In this document: one piece after another, positions 22,001 through 33,494 of the stretch
How the letters are laid out: each line of letters starts with the position of its first letter
Numbering within the stretch: the stretch's first letter is position 1
Assembly: GCA_958295665.1 (NCBI GenBank)
Contig: OY282560.1
Coordinates: forward strand, 92,542,311 to 92,606,310
DNA from: Tipula vernalis
Lineage: Eukaryota; Arthropoda; Insecta; Diptera; Tipulidae
Reading direction: 5' to 3'
Length of the DNA stretch: 64,000 bases
Notes under the pieces: model-generated
The model's database searches: none
What the model was told of the DNA's origin: nothing
Seen by the model: only the letters and a program-made list of their open reading frames with translations
Position numbers and translations under genes: made by a program

Positions 22001-23548
22001 CCGGTGTGGTGCTGCTAATTTTTAGAACATGACGATGTGGCAAATAATAATCATGCTCTGATAACTGATCACTGGGCACTTCTTTGATAATGCCGTCTTT
22101 TTCCCAAAGTGTCAATAAATCGTCGAACTTCTCAAACAAGTGTTCATTTTTCAATTTATTGGTCAGATTAATCAATCTCTTTTCGACTATAAAACGATTA
22201 TTTGCGAGTGGAGGTGCTTCTCCTTCCAGTGAAGCGCCACTTCGTAGCGCCCTTTTTGAGTGACCCGAGTGGTAGATACAAAATTTGGCTTTGCTTGAGC
22301 GAGATAATTTTCCTTTGAAACTCTCTCAGCTGGATCTGTAATTCCCAGCGCATCAAGTCTCCATAAATCCGTAATATCTGCTTCTCTAGCAAACATCAAA
22401 ATAACTGTGAGAGCAGCATCTTGGCGTTCCGAAAAATTTGTTGAATTTTTCCCCATTATAGTCCAGCCAAGGAGAGTTTCCACCGCGGTCTCACCAGTGG
22501 GAATTTGTACAATTTTAACTGTGTACAGTCGCCCGATCACATCCGCGCCTATCAACACGGCTATAAGTTCGGTGTCGTTGCCAATGTCGGATAAGTAGAT
22601 TCCTTTACTTTTCAGCTCGTTCAAACGTGTGCTGTTTTCATATGCCGCAATATTTTGACAAATGATTTGCTGAAAAAATACAATTGAAAGTACCATCAAG
22701 TTTACTTAGTGTGATGCGTGAAACTTGGTGTTGTCGGGGTTCTGACATCCCCCACCAAACAATAAGTGCACCATCTTCTTTTCACCGATGTTTTCGAAAC
22801 CTAATTTCTCGGCAAAACTGGCTAACACGTACGATTTATGCGGCGCGGTGTCAATGACCGCGCGAACAACTCGTTCTCTCGTTGGCCCTTTCAACTTGAC
22901 GCGGAGCGTCTGCAAATATACTTGGGGATCTTGGAAGGTTACGTTGGCGAGAGCGAGATTTTTTGTCATTGTCTGGAGTCCACCCACGGTCTGATCGCTA
23001 TCATTTTTGGTCACTTCCCGACACATCAACAAAGCATGTTTTTTTACCACACCAGGCACACTTTATTCTAGAACGACACTTATTGTAGCTGTGGTTCAAT
23101 TTCAAACACGCAAAACACGCTTTTTTGTCTTTCATAATATCTTGTTTCGCACTCAAACTCAATTTTTTTGCTTCCACACGAATCGCTGTCGTGACTCTCC
23201 CCGCAAAAAATACACTTACTCGGAATTTTGTTTGTTTCGTTCGATGTAAACAAAGCAGCCGCGGTATTAAGTTTTTCTTCGTACTTTTGTTGTTGTTGTG
23301 ACTTGGTTTTTGCTCGTCGAATACGTTTATCGCTAAAGAAATTCTCTCTTCGTTTTGCACTTCTGATTCCAAGAATTTCATCAAAACTTTCAATCGATCT
23401 TGGGCATTATCAACTCTAGTATTTTGGCATTGCCAAACACGCAAAATCTCTTCGGGTAGAGAGGATTCGACGAGAGGAAATAACATTGCGGCGCACATTT
23501 CCATGGTGACGCCTAATGATTCAAAAGCTCTCAAATGCGTTTCCAACA
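19043..23548 (-). pseudogene. BEL/Pao element B: degenerate gag-pol (Pao-like)
   Basis: Minus-strand order is: C-terminal Gag with two Cys-rich knuckles (CFACLKLNHSYNKC, then CAWCGKKTC) at about 23,010-23,120, protease, linker, RT (21,285-22,175; motif A ADIAKAFLQI, motif B FGLTCSPFLL, motif C YLDN), RNase H (FVDASKTAYAAALFV; WTDSSTVLSWI), integrase zinc finger (HTGINTML with CVTC), integrase core and C-terminal domain. The protease site reads DTAPHKSY rather than DTG or DSG. Frames break near 22,700, 22,180, 21,280, 20,890, 20,570 and 19,740, and a TAG at 19,190 interrupts the tail, which otherwise runs to a TAA at 19,043. Gag is cut at 23,548, where repeat S begins, so the 5' end is missing. 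Confidence 0.85.
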
Positions 23549-23699
23549 ATATAAAAATAATTTTGGTGTTACGCTGCTTGCTGGTCTGAAAAATTGTGAA
23601 TGAAATTTTCTTGTATAACGAAAACTGGGTATTAGACGCTACGCAACAATAAAATGTACATAACGTCGTATGTTAGATATATTACACTACCGATCAAGT
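23549..23699. repeat. Repeat S, copy 2
   Basis: Second copy of the 18,406-18,564 repeat. It abuts the truncated Gag of BEL element B directly. The remainder to 24,064 has no recognisable content. Confidence 0.65.
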
Positions 23700-24064
23700 G
23701 ACTTACAAAAATAGTGAATTCATAATGTGTAATGTGTACCAAATTCCCCATAATGAGGCGCTGTGAGGAAGCCTTATTGTTATCATTATGCCAATTTTTG
23801 TAATGATAACTTAGGGACAAGGACTCTCAACGTTGATAAAGTTTCGAGTATGTATAACTAGGTAAATATGTAGATGTTTGGTTTTGGTTTTTTTTCTTAT
23901 GCAAGTTTTGCAGAACGTTTAGTCTTAATAATGCTGCTCAATATTCTATTTTAATCACTAATACTTCTTGTGACATTCGAATCGTTTCTTAATCATTTTT
24001 TAAAGGTGGCCGAAATACGATTTAGACAAAGGTATTCCGGCAAAATGTTTTTGGTTTGTGTTTA

Positions 24065-24268
24065 GTCACATGTATAGTCACATGTGTAGCCACATGGGTA
24101 GTCACAAGTGAAGTCATAAATGTGGTCAAAAGTGTGGTTAAAAGTGTAGTCAAAAGTTTAGTCAAGAGTGTAATCAAAACTGTACTCAAAAGTGTAGTCT
24201 AAAGTATTGCCAAAAGTGTAGTCAAAAGTGTAGTCACAAGTGTAGTCAAAAATGTAGTCGAAAGTATA
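24065..24268. repeat. 12-bp minisatellite, 17 units without indels
   Basis: Seventeen consecutive 12-bp units with consensus GTCAAAAGTGTA run from 24,065 to 24,268. Every unit is exactly 12 bp, although substitutions are common. Because 12 is divisible by 3, the minus strand reads as a Tyr-Thr-Phe-Asp type tetrapeptide repeat, with a stop within the array. Confidence 0.9.
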
Positions 24269-25126
24269 GATCGTGGATAATAAGCATTGTCTTTGGTTGA
24301 AGAAGTATTTAACCGATTGAAATTTGCGTTCTTTTTTCCAAACTGTACCTGGAGGCCGCTTACAATCAATATCAGCTTGATGAGCAATCAAGTAAACTTG
24401 TCGCTTGGGGTACTCATAAATCTGTGGCTTTGTTGCATAGATTACCATTTGGCATTTAATCAGCGACTGAATATTTAAACATGAGCTTAAGAATTTCCTT
24501 TTGGGAATACGAGGTGCGTTCATTTTTTGTATGACAGTAGTATCAGGCAAAACCACTGAAAAACATTTAGCAAATTAGGTTTAGTTTTTCAGCAACTTTC
24601 TGAGGTCCGGTTAAATTTACGTAAAAACAAATGTCAGTTTTAACTCTTTTCAAAACCGACCAATGTTACAGAAACTCAATTTAAGAAATTCAATTTAAGT
24701 GGAAATCTGGGCATCAAAATTCTTTTAACATTATTAAAAGTGAGATCCAGACTAAAGTGAGATCCAGTTGTAACAAAACAAAAAACAATAACCAAGGAAA
24801 TTTCATCGGTGTTGGCAACACCAAGTTTCAACCGATGACAAAAAAGGAGATGGACGAACGGTAGTATCTAGTATGTCGTGTCTGCGGTAAACCATACAAC
24901 AAAATTATTATTATATCTATATACAATCCCATGGAGGGATTCCTATTATTTTTATATTAAATTAAATCAATATGTAATCCAATCAAGATATGTAAAGTAA
25001 AATAAATAATAATAAACTAAATGAAACAGGAATAGTGAAATCATAAACAAATAAACATTTATTGTACGTAGGTTGTGTATATAAATTTTGGCCCTTAAGG
25101 AAAATGAAAAAACCCACGCTACAAAA
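24269..25126. other. Intron DNA, no recognised gene
   Basis: An open minus-strand stretch at about 24,270-24,556 is longer than expected in AT-rich DNA and merges into the tetrapeptide repeat, but no family is recognised. The rest is AT-rich. Its right end may contain the 5' LTR of Gypsy element C, whose limits I cannot set. Confidence 0.4.
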
Positions 25127-25148
25127 TGGCAGCCCAACGCGTGTGGCC
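25127..25148 (+). other. Candidate primer-binding site, tRNA-Lys-like
   Basis: TGGCAGCCCAACGCGTGTGG resembles the tRNA-Lys primer-site pattern TGGCGCCCAACG with one extra base. It lies about 340 bp upstream of the Gypsy C gag start. Confidence 0.35.
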
Positions 25149-25467
25149 AAAAATAAAAAAATTTTTAATAAAAGTGGATAAATTGAAATAAAAAGTTGAA
25201 AGAACAAAATTAAAACATTTGAAGAGTTATAATAAAATTATTATAACTAAATTAGAAAAATAAAAAGACAGAAACAATAAATTATACATAATAAAAAAAA
25301 AAAGAAGTTTGTAGAACATGGCGTCGAAATCATAAAAAAAACTCAATATAAGTGCATACAGTGGTGGGTGTATGGTGAAACTTCAGTTGAAGAAGAATTG
25401 GGATTTCGAAATTGAAGCATTTATACCCTATTGTAAATAAGTTTTGTGTGGTCGTTGTTACTCTCGC

Positions 25468-28400
25468 ATGAAAAATAACCGAAATCGGGTGGTTCCTAGT
25501 GTCAGTTCATATTATAAGACTAGATCGTCGTGTAAATCAGGCGATAATTCTGTTCAGTTAAGTTCGGATAGCAGCACGAGTTCGATAATGACTAACATAG
25601 TGATGACTACGGATCAATTCCTGGCATTACTCAACGCGATAAATGATAAAACAAGTCCAACTCCGATTTAAAACAGCCCAGTTAGCGGTAATTTTTCGAA
25701 ATGCTCGAGTAGGTTTAATGGGGAAAAGTCGAATAGTGTTGAAGCATTTATTGATGCGATTTTAGTATATAAGGAGTGTTGTAACATTTCGGATGAAAAT
25801 AGTCTCAAGGGTCTCCCTATACTTTTAGAAGGAATAGCAGCCACGTGGTGGCAAGGTATAAAGTCTTCTATTTCAACTTTCAAAGAAGCTATCGATTTAC
25901 TAAAATCCGTATTTGGTCAAAAACGGCCACCGTATAAAATTTTTCAGGAGATTTTTAATAAAAAACAAACGAATCAAAAAACCGATTTGTTTCTTTGCGA
26001 AATTCGAGCGCTTTTCGCTCAATTGCCGATAAGTTCAGCGGTTTCTGAAACAGTTCAGCTGGATATGGTTTATGGTAACCTTAACAGAGTTATACGTGAA
26101 AAAGTTAAAAGGGAGGAAACTAAGAATTTTGATGATTTAATTAGATTTGCCCGGTGGAGGATTTTTATGAAGAGCGAAGGATGTTAAACCTTTTGCAATT
26201 TTAAAAACCGAAGATACGTGTCGATATTGTCGCAAATCCGGACACCCATTCGAAGAGTATAGGAAACGTATGAATAAAGATATAAACAAAAATTCCACAG
26301 TTTTATCAATCCCAAATAAAAGTCACAATGATATTAAATGTTATGGATGTGGTCTATCGGGGTATATCAAAAGTAATTGTCCAGTTTTCAGTCCAAAACA
26401 GTCGTCAATCAGGTCGTCGGTAGACAAAACCAGCGTTTCATGTGCGGATATCTCTAACCCACTGTCGGCTGAACTTAGTTCAATTGACTCACAAACTCAC
26501 ATTGAATCAATTCAGTAACAGAACCATTGAATCCAAAGCCAAGACCAATTTTAGGTATTCATATTCTAGGATCATATGGTACAGCTATGGTAGATACGGC
26601 ATCAAGACTCAGTATTGCGTCTCATTCGCTATATAATCTTTTGTTAAAAAAAGGTCAAGAATTTATATCAAGGAAAATGTCAATTAAGTTAGCCGATGGA
26701 TCTCAAAGTTTAAGACACGTGTAGTATACAACAGTAGATGTAATCGTCAGTGAGATAACAGTCGCTACAACATTTATTGCATTTCAAAATTCGGAGTGTA
26801 GTAGCACATTATTGGGTATCGATTTTATAATTGCATCTAAAATGCTTTTAAATTTTTCAAATCATACAATGAGAGTAGGCGACGTACCGAAGATTTTTAG
26901 GATAAATTACGAAGATGTGGTTCAAACGTCTGTGGAATGTTTTTCAATAAATTTTCTTAGAGAGGATGAGGGTTGTTCGTTACCAAATCAGCAGCAGGAA
27001 TTAGTCAATAAGTTGTTGTTAAATAGTGACCAATTATTTGCCACACATGGCAGTCCCACTAAGTGTGCCGAACACAGAATCGAAACCGGTGATCATGCAC
27101 CAATTTCAAGTTCACCTTATAAAGTATCCCCAGTGAAACGAGATGTTCTGAAACGGAATAGATGCAATGTTGAGGGAAGACATAATCGAAGAATGCGAAA
27201 GTCCGTGGGCATCACCCGTGGTTATGTTAAAAAAACCAGATGGTTCATTCCGCGTTTGCATTGATTATCGACGACTTAATTCCGTTACGGTTTCGGACAA
27301 GTATCCTATGCCTCGTCTTGATGAGCTGCTGCATGTTGCAAAAAGAACTAGGTTTATGAGTACCTTAGATTTGCGTGCAGGATATTGGCAGGTACCAGTG
27401 TTTGAGGGGGATAGAGACAAAACGTCTTTCATTTGTCCATTTGGACTGTTTCGATTCAAACGTATGAGCTTTGGTTTGAAAAATGCTCCCGCCACGTTTC
27501 AACGAATGGTTGACCGTATTAAATCAGGAATTCCTGACGTAGCTATGTGGGCCTATTTAGACGATATTGTCGTGGTGTCCGAAACATTTGAACAACATCT
27601 GGGTGATCTTGAGAAGATTTTTAGTCGTTTGTCGCAATATAATTTAAGGGTGAATCAGGAGAAATGTTTCCTTTTTCGAGAGAGCATTAAATTCTTAGGT
27701 CATATAATTAATATTAATGGCATCCGAACCAATCCCGAGAAGGTTTCAGCTATTTCCGAGCGACCTGAACCGCGTAACACGAAAGATGTCAAATCGTTTC
27801 TACAATCGTGCAGTTGGTATCGCAAGTTCGTACCAAAATTTTCCGAGGTATCACGACCACTCAGTGATTTAACTAAAAAGAACATTAAGTTCACCTGGGA
27901 CGAGAAACATCAAATGGCTTTCGATCAACTAAAAAAATTATTAGTTAACGTCCCGATTCTTCAACAAGCCAACGAAATGAAGCCATACACTCTGAGAACT
28001 GACGCAAGCAATTATGCGCTTGGGGCGGTTTTACTCCAGGGGGAGGGTGAAGATGAACGACCAGTAGAGTATGCTAGTCGGTTACTACTTCCGGCTCAAC
28101 GAAATTATAACACAACAGAGCGTGAAGCACTCGCAGTTGTGTGGGCTCTGAACAAATTCAGAGGGTATTTGGACGGTGCCGTAGTTACAGTTGACACAGA
28201 TCACCAGCCACTGAAATGGTTGATGTCATTGAAATCACCATCCGGACGTCTGGCCCGATGGGCTTTATTAATTCAAGGAATCAATTTGAATATCACGCAT
28301 ACTCCAGGGAAAGCGAATGTCATCGCTGACACCTTGTCAAGGCCTCCAATATCCGAGGAAGAATACAGTGTTATATTCTCGTGTCAACTAGATCTTCCAA

Positions 28401-28723
28401 CATATGATTTTGAAAATATACGCGGTTCACAACTTCAAGATCCGGTAATAGAAAACATCATAAAATGCTTCGAGGAACTGGATCATCCAGATCTTGCCAA
28501 TTACACCGGAAGAGGATATGTAATGTCGCAGGGAATTTTATACCGATATATTCCGGATCAAGATTCTGAGGAAGCCCAGCTTGTCGTACCTGCTAGTCAA
28601 CGTGAATTAATACTACAGAGGTACCACTGTGATCCAACCGCCGGTCATTATGGGATAGAAAAAACTATCAGCAAAATTCTATCGATAAAAATTATTAACA
28701 AAAGTATAAATTATAATTTGTAA
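25468..28723 (+). pseudogene. Gypsy element C: Arc-like Gag and Pol, 3'-truncated
   Basis: Gag starts at ATG 25,468, and its capsid region (about 25,680-26,160) contains AATWWQGIK, FGQKRPPYKIFQEIF, RALFAQLP and QLDMVYGNLNR, the pattern shared with Drosophila Arc proteins and their Gypsy relatives. Two zinc knuckles follow, each damaged: CRYCRKSGHPFEEY ends in Tyr instead of Cys, and CYGCGLSGYIKSNC has Tyr in place of His. The protease has VDTASRLSIAS. One long frame (27,167-28,723) gives RT with LDLRAGYWQV, FGLKNAPATFQR and YLDD, RNase H with TDASNYALGAVLL and DADTLSRP-type ending (IADTLSRPP), and the first half of the integrase zinc finger (HCDPTAGHYG). The integrase core is absent; sequence changes at about 28,690 into satellite DNA. 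Stops and frameshifts break the Gag and protease parts. Confidence 0.85.
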
Positions 28724-28739
28724 ATAGGATATTTTATGT

Positions 28740-30021
28740 GCCAACTCCGTATACCATAGAAGTATTACATTTGACATAATACTAAACAGGGTTAGAGACC
28801 GTGATCATCGGATTCCCTTACAGGGTAGTAAGGTGCACCCCTATGTCAACTAATTTCTGATTTTCAGAAATTTATCATTGACCTTGCATAGAGAAACGAA
28901 ACTTTTTGGGTGATAACTTCGTATACCATAGAAGTACTGACATATGACATAATACTAAACAGGGTCAACTAATCACTGATTTTCAGAAACCCTGTAAGGG
29001 TATCCGATGATCAACTCCGTATAAATTTTAGCTTGGATTTCAGATACCCAAATAGAGATCAATATATAGAGACCACACAACATACCTCAAGTTGGCGAAC
29101 TATTTGACGTAATACTAAACGCATTAATAGGTACTGTTTATCGGATTCCTTTATTGGGTGATAAGATGTGGGCCTAATTAAACTACTGACAAAGTTTAAG
29201 AATTTTGGCTTGGATTTCTGATACCCAAATAGAGATCAATATAAAGGGACCATACAACATTCCTCAAGTTGGTGAACTCTTTGACGTAATACTAAACACA
29301 TTTATAGGCATTGCTCATCGGATTCCTTTATTTTGTGACAAGATGTGTGCCTAATTGAACTACTGACTAACTTTTAGAATTTTGGCTTGAATTTCAAATA
29401 CCCAAATAGAGATCAATATATAGGGGCCACACAAGATACCTCAAGTTGGCGAACTCTTTGACGTAATAATTAACGAATTTATAGGAATTGCTCATCGGAT
29501 TCCTTTATTGGGTGACAAGTTGTAAGCCTAATTGAACTACTGACCAAGTTTTAGAATTTTGTTTTAGATTTCAGATACCCAAATAGAGATCAATATATAG
29601 GGACCAAATAACATACCTCAAGTTGGTGATCTCTTTGACGTCATACTAAACGCATTTATAGGCATTGCTCATCGGATTCCTTTATTCGGTGACAAGATGT
29701 GGGCCTTATTTAACTACTGACCAAGTTTTAGAATTTTGGCTTGGATTTCTGATACCCAAATAGAGATCAATATATAGGGACCACACAACATACCTCAAGA
29801 TGGCGAACTCTTTGACGTAATACTAAACACATTTATAGGCATTGCTCATCGGATCCCTTTATTTGGTGACAAGATGTGGGCCCAATTTAACTATTGACTA
29901 ACTTTTAGAATTTTGGCTTAGATTTCAGATACCCAAATAGAGATCAATATATAGGGGCCACACAACATACCTCAAGTTGGCGAACAGTTTGACGTACTTT
30001 TAAACGCATTTATAGGAATTG
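28740..30021. repeat. 177-bp tandem satellite array
   Basis: The motif ATACCCAAATAGAGATCAAT starts at 29,044, 29,221, 29,398, 29,575, 29,752 and 29,929, exactly 177 bp apart each time. A second landmark (GACGTAAT) also keeps 177-bp spacing at 29,106, 29,283 and 29,460. The left edge (28,740-29,040) holds diverged and partly inverted units. The right edge stops mid-unit near 30,021. Confidence 0.93.
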
Positions 30022-30307
30022 CCGTCAGTTTCGTAGCGGTAATTTGCTGCTCCTGCATATAGCGACCGATAGCTCTAACGTGCATAGGGTACAACACAGC
30101 TATTACCTAGTGAGCTCGAAACTTCCTTAAGTCGTTATACAATAATTCTGCTTATATTCTTAACGTTTTACTATTTGTTATTGTCGAGCCGCGTGCTGAA
30201 ACCTATTTGACATTAATTAATCAACAGAATGTGCTTAACAATTATCCTAATAGTGTTACCTACAGTATTACCGACAATGTGCGCAAAATATTCTGTTGCC
30301 GTTACAT

Positions 30308-30410
30308 GATGGGCCAACATGGGAACAATTAAAAATGAGTTAACACTACAATTCGAAGATTCTCGTTCAGTCGACCAATTGCAAATTGAATTGATTGAAC
30401 TCTGTCAATG
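30308..30410 (+). pseudogene. Gypsy gag fragment (element D)
   Basis: A short uninterrupted block reads DGPTWEQLKNEL and DSRSVDQLQIELIELCQ, the pattern of Gypsy-type capsid proteins. Flanking sequence in the same frame is full of stops. It may belong to the pol remnant starting at about 31,160, with the mariner fragment between them. Confidence 0.5.
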
Positions 30411-30625
30411 TTACCACCCTAAATGATGCATGCATCTGTATAGAGAAGACGAAGAACCGAAAAAGGTGATCCAAATTTTGAGTGAACCATCGCATTAAGA
30501 TCATCCAAGATTTCCAAGAATATTTCTGTATCAACAATAGGTAAAGCTTGTCGATTCGCAAAAATGAAGAGATTTCGTTAATGAACAAACCTAGCGTCGA
30601 ATTTTGACAATAATTTTATAAAGTG

Positions 30626-30898
30626 TCAATTATGTTTCAAGCCAGAGCGAGGCAAATCTTCCACTACATCTCGACCGTTTTTGAATGCACTGTACCAATC
30701 ATACGCACTTGTTTTTGATAAAGTCGATTCACTGTAAGCCTTCTGTAATATTTTCAGCGATTCGACATACGAAATTCCATTTGCAATACAAAATTTAAGA
30801 CTAATTTTTTGTTCTATATTTTTATTCATTGTAAAATTCGCAAAACTCATTTGTGAAGAACTGACAGAATCGAGCACTGTAAACAGACTAAATAACAA
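30626..30898 (-). pseudogene. Mariner-family transposase, N-terminal fragment
   Basis: The 90-residue frame contains KISLKFCIANGISYVESLKI, LQKAYSESTLSKTSAYDWY and FKNGRDVVEDLPRSG, which is the N-terminal helix-turn-helix region of mariner transposases and its linker. The full protein is about 350 residues with a D,D34D catalytic core, and none of that is here. The first about 20 residues do not look like mariner and may be flank. Terminal inverted repeats were not identified. Confidence 0.88.
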
Positions 30899-31159
30899 AT
30901 CGCGCTCGTACTTTACCTAATGATAGAGGACAGTTGTGCCAACTTAGCGACACAAAAAATGTACAATCCCTTTAAGCGGGCTTTTTAAATCATCATTTCC
31001 CGGTACTTTTTTGACAGAATGTACACCTAATCCATATCAAAAGTAAAACGAATACGTTTGTCAGTGAAGATACAATTTCAGTAAGTTTAGTGATACCAAC
31101 GATTATCCAGTTAATATTGGTAAAATAAAACTGAGCTTTTTTAGCAAGTTCCTTTATAA

Positions 31160-32330
31160 TACTAAATATCGGAAATGGAATCCAATCATAGAAGCAAGAT
31201 TGGCCAAGCTTACTGAAAACCTAAATCTCAGTCACTTGAACGAAAAAGAAAAATCTTCCATATTCAAAATTAGCTGTAATTTCAACGTTGTTTTCTACCT
31301 TAGAAAGCAATACTCTGACTGACTACAATAAACGCGTGTTGGCATTAGATTCCAACATTTGAAAATTCACAACCTTCACGTCAAATAATATCGTTTCGCC
31401 GAATCACCTAAAGACGATGTCAATAAACAAGTTGATAAGATGCTAAACGAAAAAATTATCGGACCAATTAATAGTCCTTGGAACTTTCCTTTATTGATCG
31501 TTCCCAAGAAATCTTCAACTGATGAACGAAAATGGCGTTTAATTGTAGGATTTCACAGGTTAAACAACATTACTAGTGATCAATGTTTCCCTCTGCCGAA
31601 CATAACAGATACTATATATTAGACCAACTGGGCAAAGCAATGTATTTCACAACACTCGATTTTTCAAATGGATGTCATGAAGTTAAACTGCACGCTGATG
31701 ATAAAGAAAAGAAAGCGTTTAGTACTCGCCGGTCGTTACCATTTTTTGCGAATGCCATTGGGTCTGAAGGAAGGCTCCAATTACATTTCAGTGGCTCATG
31801 AACACGATATTATTGGGATTAAATGATTTAATATGTTTTGTATATCTTGATGATTATTCCAAGATCTCCGGACCTTCAAGTGGATTGTTAGGGAAAAATG
31901 TAGAATTTGAATAGAATTCTCATTGAGTTGTTACTTCATCTCCTATACTTCAACGTCCTAATTGCAATGACATCTTCATTCTAACTACAGACGTGAATGA
32001 TTACGCAATCGGAGCGATGCTATCACAAGATGTCGAAGGAAAAGACTAATCATGGTCCTTTGATCTGGCTGAAAACAAAACCGAAAGCTTCTTCTCGTTT
32101 TAATCCGATGAGCTGGTAAAGCTCATTCTAAAAATTTTACCCCGAACAACAATATACCAAACCGAAGAAGACATAAATGAAATTATAAAGGAATTCCATA
32201 TTACTCCTCTTGGTAGACATCAGGGATATTCAGGAACAATCAAGCGACTTAAACAATATTACGAGTTTCCTAGTATGAATGATGGTGTCAAGTCATTCAC
32301 TTAAGAGAAACAAAGATATTACCGAAGGAA
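31160..32330 (+). pseudogene. Gypsy element D pol remnant
   Basis: Broken frames encode the RT entry region (LAKLTENLNLSHLNEKEKSS; NKQVDKMLNEKIIGPINSPW), RT motif A (FTTLDFSNGCHEV), a motif C remnant (VLYILMI in a frame with stops, near 31,840), the RNase H start (LTTDVNDYAIGAMLSQD), and the integrase zinc finger (HITPLGRHQGYSGTIKRLKQ). Each block is shortened. Large deletions separate RT from RNase H and RNase H from integrase. No LTR is seen. Confidence 0.75.
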
Positions 32331-32429
32331 TTAGTAATTAAATTTTGAAAGCTGATGCTAATTTTGTCGGTCCTGCTCTTGCTCATACATATTTTCAATT
32401 TTTCCTTGGAGCATGGAGTGGTTAGATGA

Positions 32430-32920
32430 TCTTAGTGATAATGGAAACTACAAACCACTTGCAATCTAACCAGTTGTTCTCAAAGTTCTCAAAAAGGCAA
32501 GTAAAAATAGAGTTACCATATTACTAAATCACTGTAAAACACTAAGAGTTCCTCAGAATGAATCACCTATGTTGGAATTTTTGGATGTTATTCATACCGG
32601 TTTCAAGAATGTTAATATTTGTGCAGGTTTATTTATTGACGCTTCTAAGGCATTCGATTGGGTTAATTATACACTTTTTTTATCTATTCTGTTTGACATT
32701 GGTTTTAGGGTTATGTCAAACAAGTGGTTTGCTTCCTACCTATATAATAAAAAAATAAGAGTCAGAATTAATGATACTTTTAGTGATTTTACAGTTGTCG
32801 AAGTAGGAGTTCCACAAGGATCAGTGTTAGGTCCTGTACTATTTCTAGTGTATACTAATCCTATTTTTAAACTTAAATTAAATGGTAACAGTACTGGGTT
32901 TGTTGATTATTTAGCCTTAG
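32430..32920 (+). pseudogene. LINE RT fragment 2, 5' part (split by BEL element C)
   Basis: The frame carries LINE reverse-transcriptase motifs: DNGNYKPLAI and VVLKVLKKA, motif A LFIDASKAFDWVNY (about 32,634), motif B GVPQGSVLGPVLF (about 32,813) and a worn motif C (FVDYLAL where FADD would be expected). It runs straight into the BEL LTR at 32,921 and resumes at 39,814 after the 5-bp duplicated target. The clade is probably jockey/CR1-like, from motif style only. Confidence 0.8.
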
Positions 32921-33471
32921 TGTTTAAACTAATTTATTAATCTCAATTTCTTGTCGCGCAATCCAACCAACATTTTACCTGACCGTCAACGAGTTAATTA
33001 CCACTACTATGTATATCATTATTATTTAACAATTTACCAATTATTGTATATAACGCGCATAGACGTTTCTAGATAAGCTATTGTATTTGCATTTTTTTTC
33101 TCTTCTATATATAACATTATTATTATTCTATGTATTGATTCCCTTACTTTTAGAAATTACCTATTAATTTGTATTACTTATTGCATTATATACATTACAA
33201 TTATATTTCCCCTTACCATTATTATATTCAATTATGTACCGCTTATATACCATACTTTCTCTGTTTTTAATATTTTTAAAATAAATTATCAGTTCACGTC
33301 CATCCACCAACCAAAAACCTACAACCAACCCAACTTTAAATAAGTACCCATTTAATTAACAAAATCATAGTTGTAATTTTTTGTTAAAATAAATAATTGT
33401 TTTTGAAGTGCGGGTTTACATTTTTTCCTCGTTATTATGAGTGGAATGTATAACCATTCCTAGGTTATACA
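32921..33471 (+). repeat. BEL element C 5' LTR
   Basis: 551 bp, TGTTTAAACT ... GGTTATACA. TATA-like sequences (GTATATAAC, CTATATATAAC) and AATAAA hexamers occur in its centre and second half. It appears identical to the 3' copy. Confidence 0.95.
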
Positions 33472-33476
33472 TTTTT

Positions 33477-33494
33477 TGGTCCTTCGAGCCGGAT
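33477..33494 (+). other. BEL element C primer-binding site, tRNA-Tyr
   Basis: TGGTCCTTCGAGCCGGAT, five bases after the LTR, is complementary to the last 18 bases of insect tRNA-Tyr including CCA (from memory). Confidence 0.85.

Noticed and set aside
24065..24268. CRISPR-like repeat array
   Set aside because: Units are contiguous 12-bp repeats with no spacers, in an insect genome. This is a minisatellite.
24158..24556. 132-codon minus-strand frame as a real gene
   Set aside because: Its C-terminal part is the minisatellite and the upstream part matches nothing I know. Kept only as a note.
28740..30021. CRISPR or gene-cluster reading of the 177-bp repeats
   Set aside because: Monomers are head-to-tail with no unique spacers and no open frames of note. 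They are satellite DNA.
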